NCBI GenBank assembly: GCA_949987565.1
Contig: OX465118.1
Location: 11,460,884-11,524,883, forward strand
DNA length: 64,000 nt
Reading direction: 5' to 3'
Source of the DNA: Luidia sarsii
Taxonomy: Eukaryota > Echinodermata > Asteroidea > Paxillosida > Luidiidae
Position 1 is the first letter of the stretch, and every line of letters starts with the position of its first letter. The position numbers and the translations under genes were made by a program. The notes beneath the pieces are model-generated. The model ran no database searches, was not told where the DNA came from, and was given only the letters and a program-made list of their open reading frames with translations. Of this stretch, positions 57,801 to 64,000 are shown one piece after another.

Positions 57801-59743
57801 CTTTGAAATAGATGAAAGGCATGTACACAAAAAGCAAGAAACCAGGTTGAGGGTAGTAAAAAAAGTAAAAAAAACCAAAACCGATGGTATGGTAAGCACT
57901 GGTACCACTTTCCCATAATGCATGCATGTATATGAACGTCGGCCATTTTGCTTTTTGCGGTTAGAGGGGCAAGTTTCTCTATTTTATCTGCACGACATGT
58001 CGGGTACAGTGCACCCGGTGTTATTGCAGCAGATACAGGCATTGGCATTGTCTCCGACAAAGGAAAGCGCGGTCACGCTTTCCTGAACATGTACAGTCGG
58101 TTTCTTTGCTAACAGGTGCTTTTGGTATCAGGCGGTTTTGCATGCCAACACAATCATTACACAGCAACACATACGTTTATGTATAAGTGCACTGGCACTA
58201 GCCTGGCTGTGACTGTTGATAGTGAAGATAGGCTCAGTAGAAAGGGTAGCTTTTTTATGAGCACATACAACATGTTTCTCATGCCTCGGCAAGAGAAATA
58301 ATCATAAAAATTGCCCATAAATTTCGATGAATAATAGTATGGGTCTTTTTTTAAGGGAAAACACAACATTGGTCGAGGTCAATGAAAAGCATCCATACGT
58401 TGTCCTATGCAACATATGCATGAAATAGCACACCTGCTTCATTTGTTTCAAGAAAATGCAGCTTTCAACGTATTGTTCCGAAAAAATAATTTAGATCTCG
58501 GGGTGAGACGTAAATTATTTCTTTACTCCTTTCTCCAAAAATACAGCATTTTAGACAGATATATTTCAGTGCGAGGTTTCGACTATAACCATCTCCACAC
58601 TGTATAAGTTTCATGTAAATCTGTGAACATTTCTGTTTTTGACTTGACTTGACTTTATTTCAATATCAATAAATGCAGCTTCTCATAATGGTTTAAGGTA
58701 AGTAAGTAAATAATAATAACAGAGGCAATTAGGGTATTGATATTGGGGGAGCCCGTAAAAAGCATGGCTTGTCGATCTCACCAATGTTGTGTAGGGAGCT
58801 TTAAAGCCCCTACACAACATTGGTCGAGGTCAAAGAATAGCATCCATACGTTGTCTGATCCAACATATGCATGAAATACCACACCTGTGGTAATTTGAGC
58901 TCAATCCGCCAACCGAGTCTCGAGAACATAGTGAAAACTTGTTTAATTTGTTTCGCAAAAATGCAGCTTTCGACGCCGTACTGTTCCGAAAAATAGTTTA
59001 GATCTCGGTGAGACGTAAACGATTTCTTTTACTCATTTCTCCCAAAATACAACATTTTAGGCAGAAATATTTCAGTGAGAGGTTTCTACTATAAGTTAAC
59101 CATCTTCAAACTGTATAAGTTTCATGTAAATCTGTGAGCATTTCTGTTTTTCGGTCTTAACAATGTTGTGTAGGGGCTTTAAGATAAACATCTAAGTGAC
59201 TGATACAAATCCCCTTGGTAGCTTGTCAGGTCCATGTACATGTACACCGTATACATGCCAGTAGGGAAGGCACGAGCATACCACACATTCATACTCACAG
59301 CCATCTGTGATTATAGTTACATGAAATATAATCAAATAATAATCCACATCAGCCCACCGCTGTATAAGTTTCATGTAAATATGTGAGCATTTCTGTTTTT
59401 CGATCTTACCAATGTTGTGTGTAGGGGCTTTAAGACTCAACAGTATTGGCAACTCACCTCCGAATCCATCTGTGATAGCATCGGCATAGAGCGTGAGCCC
59501 ATCCTCGCCTCTCCAATCTCGGAGCCATCCCATCTCCCGCCATTGCACCAGGAGCTCGTCCAGTTTGAGCCCGTTCCCCGTGGACGCCACGCGGCGCACC
59601 TCGTCGTACCGAGCGCACTCCGCCGCGTACCCGTCCCCGTGCAACGGCTCGGTCAGCCCCATGGCGTTCATCTCCAAGCCCGACGATGAGTCCATAGCAT
59701 CCGGTGTCCCGTTGCTCAGCAGCACTTTCGTGTCACTCTCCAT
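45727..59743 (-). CDS. TRPC-type cation channel with very long coiled-coil C terminus
   Basis: Exons in coding order: 59458-59743, 57176-57294, (one small exon not found), 54455-54797, 53533-53640, 52646-52833, 51346-51482, 50242-50908, 49268-49463, 48828-48992, 48408-48446, 48165-48286, 46388-47599, 45727-45733; about 1200 aa. N terminus: ankyrin-like ([20 protein letters not shown]) and the TRPC linker ([30 protein letters not shown]). Membrane part: helices from [20 protein letters not shown] on, a pore exon [11 protein letters not shown] with [15 protein letters not shown], and the TRP box region [10 protein letters not shown]. Then [11 protein letters not shown] and NDIMAF, as in TRPC tails, continue in phase into about 400 residues of heptad-rich coiled coil ([16 protein letters not shown]). 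TRPC channels are Gq/PLC-driven Ca2+-permeable plasma-membrane tetramers. The start at 59743 is the first Met after the least conserved part; an upstream one is possible. Confidence 0.88.
46005..46370. mobile_element. TTAA-type MITE, family A (copy 2)
   Basis: aaggccctatacaacattgg taaaggtc to cctaatgttgtatagggcct ttaa. It lies 18 bases from the donor of the coiled-coil exon; reading past that donor runs into it and meets a stop at 46348. Confidence 0.75.
47753..48090. mobile_element. TTAA-type MITE, family A (copy 3)
   Basis: gaaggccccatacaacattg gtaaaggtc to cccaatgttgtattgggctt ttaa. Located in the TRPC intron just upstream (in transcript order) of the coiled-coil exon. Confidence 0.75.
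48578..48815. repeat. (GACAGG/GACAGA)n hexanucleotide array
   Basis: About 35 units of gacagg or gacaga. It ends about a dozen bases from the donor of the TRP-box exon (48828-48992), inside the following intron. Open frames through it (RDRDRD; SLSLSL) are artefacts. Confidence 0.95.
49755..50165. repeat. tRNA-derived SINE copies, inverted and direct
   Basis: aagggaaaaactgactggga and gaccgggattttaaccagag with taagctatccagcccttaga are an inverted copy (to about 49980). ctcaggttcaaatcccggtc cagccaaagttttctttgcc at 50101-50140 is a direct fragment. In the TRPC intron before the pore exon. Confidence 0.65.
50975..51234. mobile_element. Family C palindromic MITE (copy 4)
   Basis: caattgtgacccggcacagc to gttgtgccgggtcacaattg. 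The flank words are also inverted repeats, so the palindrome extends through the insertion site. In a TRPC intron. Confidence 0.75.
51529..52075. mobile_element. TTAA-flanked MITE, family N (copy 2) with internal duplication
   Basis: TTAA-aggccgccgcactcaaaagc at the left and cgtgtgcggcgacct-TTAA at the right. About 125 bases are tandemly duplicated inside (gttgctatgttttttggctc agtacgtagctcaagtcg at 51720 and 51851). The TTAA ends suggest piggyBac-type mobilisation. In a TRPC intron. Confidence 0.8.
52076..52560. other. TRPC intron with short inverted repeat
   Basis: gtcgttcctgctgatgttta tgcatattcatg at 52312 is mirrored by gcaggaatattatgcataaa catcagcggaaagaac at 52357. Otherwise nothing recognised. 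Confidence 0.5.
52935..53184. mobile_element. Family C palindromic MITE (copy 5)
   Basis: tatgtgacccggcacagcga catgaggaat to cattacgctgtgccgggtca cata. Contains a G run (ggggggggga at 53041). About 100 bases from the TRPC exon at 52833. Confidence 0.75.
54040..54347. mobile_element. Family D foldback with nested fragment
   Basis: ataggagggtttgcgatgac acaatgtataaggtctctta pairs with catggtgtcaccgtaaaccc tcctat at the far end. The inner arm tggtcgaaacgtcgagttac is present. The block 54205-54320 (gagctcctcacagcagtgct ... gatgatgatgatg) is a second repeat inserted in the right arm. Confidence 0.7.
54834..55239. mobile_element. hAT-like MITE with perfect 8-bp target duplication (copy 2)
   Basis: Ends catagagctctataaatta and taatt/ttatttatagagctctatg are inverted; the octamer atgagcag flanks both sides (54826-54833 and 55240-55247). 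Interior matches 18105-18514. It lies 37 bases from the proposed acceptor of the TRPC exon at 54797. Confidence 0.85.
55264..55380. repeat. Family J fragment
   Basis: gatcaagcgtgacaatctgc ttagcaggaaaagtcttcct and gtaaacaggatcacgaacca match the left half of the element at 21630-21875. Confidence 0.55.
55378..55592. mobile_element. Inverted-repeat element, family L (copy 2)
   Basis: taggctcgggctcaggcttc gtctccgtctgac to gaccgaagcctaagcctgag cctaagccttcatttcg, colinear with 5951-6186 over nearly the whole length. Confidence 0.7.
55830..56192. mobile_element. TTAA-type MITE, family A (copy 4)
   Basis: TTAAAGGCCCAATAGAACATTGG to taccaatgttgtatagggtc tgttaa. Right end degenerate. In a TRPC intron. 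Confidence 0.75.
56193..57175. other. TRPC intron, no repeat or exon recognised
   Basis: This interval (with 54798-54833 and 55600-55829) is where the missing small TRPC exon should lie, because the exon at 57176 ends in phase 0 and the one at 54797 begins needing two bases. I found no convincing candidate. Confidence 0.35.
57295..58345. other. TRPC intron, nothing recognised
   Basis: Several overlapping open frames at 57380-57710 on both strands lack conserved sequence and matching phases. No repeat family matched. Confidence 0.3.
58350..58806. mobile_element. TTAA-type MITE, family B, with internal insertion
   Basis: gggaaaacacaacattggtc gaggtcaatgaaaagcatcc to caccaatgttgtgtagggag ctttaa. 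Body matches 58801-59182, but a block around 58640-58765 (ttgacttgactttatttcaa tatc) is additional. Confidence 0.65.
58801..59182. mobile_element. TTAA-type MITE, family B
   Basis: TTAAAGCCCCTACACAACATTGG to caatgttgtgtaggggcttt aa. Ends resemble family A (ACAACATTGG), so the two are related. It shares the TTAA with the preceding copy, i.e. two elements abut. Confidence 0.8.
59362..59435. repeat. Family B fragment (right end)
   Basis: tgtataagtttcatgtaaat atgtgagcatttctgttttt cgatcttaccaatgttgtgt: the last 70 bases of a family B element, close to the donor of TRPC coding exon 1. Confidence 0.65.
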
Positions 59744-60325
59744 ACCTCTGTCCTTGTAACTCTCCGATCGGTGATAACAAAAATATTGCTCCCTCAACCT
59801 CTGTCCTTGTAACTTTCCGATCGGTGGTAACAAAATTTGCTGAGAAAAATTAATGTGTGTTATTCACAAAATGGGGCGTGTTGGTGACTATAGTGCATTA
59901 ACCGTGCAAGCACAGGCTCCGGACGTCTTCACTCTTTTCCGTGGGGGCAAGGACATAACTCAACGGACTAACCAACTTCGAAGTCGGGCCAATTTCCAGA
60001 AGTTTCCGGTCTTGAAATTGTCGAAAACTGGCGCGACACTAGCCCGACCCGTCCTTGTCTTCTTTGCAACGACACGCAGCTATCATGGCAGCTAGCCTAC
60101 CACTGATTTTGTAAGCTCAGACCGCCTGGATTCGAATCACTGGACCGTTGCGGGACACGGGACGGCATTGAATCCCGGCACCATACACAGCCATTACTGA
60201 CAAAATAGCCAACGAAAGAGTATACCTACCTACCCTAACTTCACGGTTACCTTGTCATAGAGCACCACACAATATTATATTTCGGTATTTTTTTTGCACT
60301 TGTTTTCGTCCATTTACATCTCTAT
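59744..60325. other. Upstream of TRPC first coding exon
   Basis: A short direct repeat (ctctgtccttgtaactctcc gatcggtg at 59745 and ctctgtccttgtaactttcc gatcggtgg at 59799) lies directly above the start. The frame stays open upstream for about 30 codons, so a more distal Met cannot be excluded. No promoter motif I would defend. Confidence 0.4.
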
Positions 60326-60329
60326 CCAC

Positions 60330-60692
60330 GTCCCCCCTCTCTCTATCTCTCTCTCTCTCTCTCCTTCTCTATCTATTCTTCTCTCTCTCTCACCATCTCT
60401 CTCTCTCTCCCTCTCTCTCTCTCTCTCCCACTCTCTCTCTCTCTCCCACTCCCACTCCCTCTCTCTCTCACTCCCTCTCTGCCCCTCTCCCTCTCTCTCC
60501 CTCTCCCCTCTTTCTCTCCCCTCTCTCTATCTCCCCTCTCTCCCTCCCCCTCTCTCCCATCTCTCTCTTTCCCCCTCGCCCCCTCTCTCTATCTCCCTTT
60601 CTCTCCCCCCCCCCTCTCTCCCCCTCTCTCTCTTTCCCCCTCGCCCCTCTCTTTATCTTCCTCTCTCTCCCGTCCCCCTCTCTCTGTATGGA
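60330..60692. repeat. (CT)n polypyrimidine microsatellite
   Basis: About 360 bases of ctctct with cc and a/t interruptions. The 180-residue Ser/Leu frame over it is a low-complexity artefact. Confidence 0.95.
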
Positions 60693-60875
60693 TGTTATTG
60701 TGAAAGCTTTGACACGAATCTCGGGGTTTTATGCGTCCTGAAAATAATGTTATCTACCCTTTCGTCCATGCTGTATATACTTCATCAATTTTATTTTATT
60801 CCAACCACTTCATTAGTGTATTCTCTTGCATTTTAAAAATATATTTTGTTCTTATTTTCAAGATGATGAATCATT
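60693..60875. other. AT-rich flank, nothing recognised
   Basis: No exon or repeat matched. Confidence 0.3.
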
Positions 60876-60879
60876 CTTT

Positions 60880-61085
60880 ATTAGGTCTATTAGGTCTATC
60901 ATAGGTTGAGTGCCGGTTGAATTCATCCGACCGATTAATGTCCCCCGATAGAAAGCCGACTGTACAGGACTCTGGGGTGGAAAATACACGATGGCTCTCC
61001 GGTGGAAATGACATCGGACGGGTCAAATCATCTGATACCCAACCGATGATCTTTTTGACAAGAGGCCTAACTTCCCTCCAGAAGA
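60880..61085. mobile_element. Inverted-repeat element, family K (copy 1)
   Basis: ataggttgagtgccggttga attcatccgaccgat, gacatcggacgggtcaaatc and aaccgatgatctttttgaca agaggcct match the copy at 62515-62815 read inverted and direct. Confidence 0.6.
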
Positions 61086-62030
61086 TAAATCTAAACATTT
61101 AACAACAGGGTTTCTTGATCCTCGCAGCTCTGGTATACATTAATAGATTACAGATAAAGTAATCCCATTGAAAATCAACTCTGGTCGGACTTTGGAAACC
61201 AAAAACAACGAAATCACTCTAAACTGTAACTGTATACCTCTTCAACCCTTTCTACTGACAAAAAAATTCCCTGACAACTAAAACATGCACAGCAACTGCT
61301 GATGAAGTTTGTGCTACCAGAATGATATCGACATTCATCATCTCAAATTATCATCTTAAAATTCACTGCATGTCAGTCTTTTTGGAATTTTCTTTAAAAT
61401 TAAAATCAGCTTAGATCAAAGGCGATAGCACCATCTACATGCATATAGACTCATAATAATTGTTGCCATTACATCAGTTAATAATTTTTGGTCTTTTCTA
61501 TATCAAATATGTATTTACACACCTATTTACAATATAATTTATAATCTAACAGTTTTGAATTGCATACAGTAGGACGTTCTCTTGCTGATTTCATATTTCA
61601 TAGGATTTTTTTTTAACGATCCAAAAGCGCCCTCTAGCGATATGAAAACCATTTTCCCGAGGTTCAGAGGTCAAATCCAAGCTGAGATTGATCATCATTA
61701 TTGTAACGTCCCATTTCACTTTGTGATCACACAATGACAATAACATTGATCTTTCTATTTTTTGGTACCCCTAACTAATTTGCTGAAATTAATTTGTTCT
61801 TTCTGTTTTCATTGTTTACTTTTCTTTGTGGACAAACGAAATAAAGATATATTCTCTCACTTAGCAGATACTGCCTTTGTGGCTGGAAGCTCCTGCTAGG
61901 ATCGTTTTGATGAAAAAAGCACCAAACCGAAAGGAACCTTTGGCAGAAACGAAAATGTTTGGAACCTGACTTGTTCCATCAGTGTGGAATTTCCTTGAGT
62001 GACTTTCAAAAAAGTGGTTGCTGACTAAAA
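61086..62030. other. Intergenic downstream of tetraspanin, nothing recognised
   Basis: AT-rich. Forward tttatt hexamers, that is AATAAA on the minus strand, could serve the tetraspanin transcript, but I cannot choose one. Confidence 0.3.
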
Positions 62031-62130
62031 TGACCCACATTCAAGTATCAAATCTCGGGAGGACCTGACGTTTCGATCCTAGCACGATCCCAGGTCCTGC
62101 TACGATCGAATAAATGTCAGACCCTAATCT
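62015..62130. repeat. Family E fragment, both arms
   Basis: gtggttgctgactaaaatga, gaggacctgacgtttcgatc ctagcacgatcc and, inverted, caggtcctgctacgatcgaa taaatgtcag. Lies about 70 bases past the tetraspanin stop. Confidence 0.65.
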
Positions 62131-62201
62131 TTGATAGTGTGGAATTTCAAGTGGTTTTTTTGTTGTTCTTCTTTTGGAAAATAATGTCTCGTTTCATCGC
62201 A

Positions 62202-63988
62202 TTACCAGTAGGACTTGACGCACTCAATGTCGTTTACCAGTGATTTGGCCAGGCAAATGACCAAGCACTCCATGATCACCAGGACCCCGCCGGCAATACC
62301 TAAGATGATGGCATTGCTGATGAACCAAGCCTTCATCCCTTCCACGCAGCCCGCGCTGAAGATGGACGGGCTGGGTATCTTCAGGGCGTCGAAGCCGCAT
62401 TGGTAGTTGATGACGTCAGCCTCAGGGTCGGGCAGGCAACACGAGTAGGGGACGCTGCACCGGGATCTGGCCGGGGACTCACAGTTGAAATATCTGTCGG
62501 ATCAAGAAGAGACAAATCAACTATAGGGCCTCTTGTCAGAAAGATCATCGGTTGGGCATCAGATGATTTGACCCGTCCGATGTCGTTTCCACCGGATAGC
62601 CATCGTGTATTTCTCACTCCAGAGTCCAGTACAATCGGCTTTCTACCGGGGGAAATTGATTTGACCTGTCCGATGTCGTTTCCACCGGATAGCCATCGTG
62701 TATTTCTCACCCCAGAGTCCAGTACAATCGGCTTTCTACCGGGGGAAATTTTATCGGTCGGATGAATTCAACCGGCACTCAACCGATGATCTTTTTGACA
62801 AGAGACCTAGGGATCAAGGAAAATACATTAAAGGCCCCATACAACATTGGTAAAAGTCAAAAGATTCCCATCGTTTGTGTGTTAAACCATTAAACATTCC
62901 AAAAATGAAATCCTGCGAAGGTTAGCTCAAAATGGCAATCTGAGAAAGTAGAAAAAGGCAAAAAAACCGTCCCGTTTTCGCACCGTTCTGTAGTGTAAGA
63001 AATAGTTTATTATTCGCGAGTGATAAACTATTTGTCGATGTTTGAGTGAAGATTTCTCGAGAAGTACTGTATCCCAAGACCGTAAGATTTCACTTACATG
63101 TTTTCCTCCCAGTCCGCGGGTCCTACAGCCGATCCGCAACATTGCAGATTCTCCTGAAGACCATCCAAGATGAACTGTGTGTCTGGATCCTCTGTATCAT
63201 CAAGGATAAACGAACAGCAAACTGGGTTGGTGTAAAGAAAACCTTTCAATCAAGGCCTGGCATTGACGTGTGGCATAATGACTTGTCATCTTTGACTTTG
63301 TCTAGATTGGTTTGCTACAGTGCTTTTTTTCTCTCTCTCTCCAATTCCTCGTTTTTAAATGAGATTTGAAGGTTTTCATGGGGAGGGTAGCAGAAGGAGA
63401 GGGCTTGGTGTCACCGCTAGCCTACTCCTTCTCCTCGTTTTTAATTTATGATACAAACTGTGCCCACGGTGACTTAAGCCAGTCAACCATAGCGTGGATG
63501 TCCGGCTCGCTTTGATGCCCAGGATCTAGATCGAACGTCTTGGGTCTGAAGGACTTTGATGGCCTTTTAAGACCTTGTGGGTTGCCCAGAGCGCTCAAGC
63601 ACGGAATTCAAGACATGAGACGCTGCGGCAACATCTTCGGCAAAAACCTCCGTTCTCTGTTCAGAATTTCTAAACAAAGAAGGCCCAAAGGCCGACAGTA
63701 CGAATCAACAGGAGGATGAATTACAAAGATTCTGAACTCACCGTAGTAATTCTTGATGGAGTTATTGAGCCACGTCTCAAGGATCGCGAAGACTTTGTCC
63801 TGGTAGAAGTAAGCTAAGACGCCGATGGTAATCTCGGCAAGGAAGATGAGGATCATGCTGTAGGTGAATAACTTGAGAAGGCACGTGTTTTCTCTGAGGG
63901 CCCCGATGCACCCGCTAGCCGCCAGTAGGAAGATGACGGCTCCAACGATAATGAACCCGTACATGGGATCGAAGCCAATGCCAGCCAC
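62202..63988 (-). CDS. Tetraspanin of the TspanC8 group, 3' part
   Basis: Exons: 63742-63988 (or beyond, acceptor at the window edge), 63098-63191, 62202-62493; phases match throughout. The first exon gives TM2 (GFIIVGAVIFLLAASGCIGALREN) and TM3. The large loop has QCCGSAVGPADW, the PxSCC motif (VPYSCC), and CGFDALK, with eight cysteines in all, which defines TspanC8 (Tspan5/10/14/15/17/33). TM4 is followed by NDIECVKSYW and a stop, as in that group. TspanC8 proteins bind ADAM10 and control its exit from the ER and its substrate choice; that function is from family knowledge. The N terminus, TM1 and start lie outside the window, so which member it is cannot be said. Confidence 0.93.
62515..62815. 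mobile_element. Inverted-repeat element, family K (copy 2) with internal duplication
   Basis: gggcctcttgtcagaaagat catcggttggg at the left and caaccgatgatctttttgac aagagaccta at the right. The segment cgatgtcgtttccaccggat agccatcgtgtatttctcac through ggctttctaccgggggaaat occurs twice in tandem (62579 and 62671). In a tetraspanin intron. Confidence 0.8.
62828..63092. mobile_element. Truncated family A MITE abutting a splice donor
   Basis: TTAAAGGCCCCATACAACATTGG followed by the family A interior up to accgtaagatttca, where similarity stops; the tetraspanin exon donor (gtaagt on the minus strand) begins within a few bases. Confidence 0.7.
63192..63741. other. Tetraspanin intron, nothing recognised
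   Basis: Short CT run at 63328-63342. A word ggcttggtgtcaccgctagc resembles the end of family D but is too short to assign. No extra exon is needed here: the flanking exons join in phase. Confidence 0.4.
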
Positions 63989-64000
63989 CTGCCGGACACA

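Noticed and set aside
60294..60836. 180-residue frame of Ser, Leu and Pro
   Set aside because: (CT)n microsatellite.

Overview
The window is nuclear DNA of an animal. Every recognisable gene is split into short exons with GT-AG introns (one GC-AG), intergenic DNA is AT-rich, and foldback elements, tRNA-derived SINEs and micro/minisatellites are dense. The gene set (PrimPol, CLCA, TRPC-type channel, TspanC8 tetraspanin, F5/8C discoidin protein) and the repeat style fit a marine invertebrate deuterostome. An echinoderm is my best guess, with lancelet the main alternative; the species is inferred, not seen.

Layout: 109-272 (+) is the last exon of an unknown gene. 5590-8031 (+) holds exons of a protein with one F5/8C discoidin domain, one of whose introns is almost wholly a CCCTG pentamer array. 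11555-20055 (-) is a seven-exon gene for a secreted cysteine-rich protein that I do not recognise; its introns carry two minisatellites and a nested transposon. 20.1-23.8 kb and most of 23.9-25.2 kb are repeats, including a large ACTAGT-type array and telomere-like repeats inside an inverted-repeat element. 23806-31969 (+) is PRIMPOL. 33523-42710 (-) is a complete 15-exon CLCA gene (about 1013 aa). 45727-59743 (-) is a TRPC-type cation channel with a coiled-coil C-terminal tail of about 400 residues encoded by one 1.2-kb exon. 62202-63988 (-) is the 3' part of a TspanC8 tetraspanin that runs off the right edge.

PRIMPOL and CLCA converge. CLCA, the channel and the tetraspanin lie on the same strand but are unrelated single genes with separate introns; nothing suggests an operon or cluster. 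The exon models were built by hand from open frames, splice consensus and matching splice phases. The CLCA (3042 nt) and secreted-protein (948 nt) models close to whole codons. One small exon is probably missing in the TRPC model and one junction in PRIMPOL is unresolved.

Most striking: the giant coiled-coil tail on a TRPC channel; a CLCA protein that has lost both the HExxH protease motif and the VWA MIDAS residues; three acidic RPA-binding-like motifs in PrimPol; the unknown secreted protein; and several foldback families, one of them (hAT-like, 8-bp target duplications) inserted against a channel exon.
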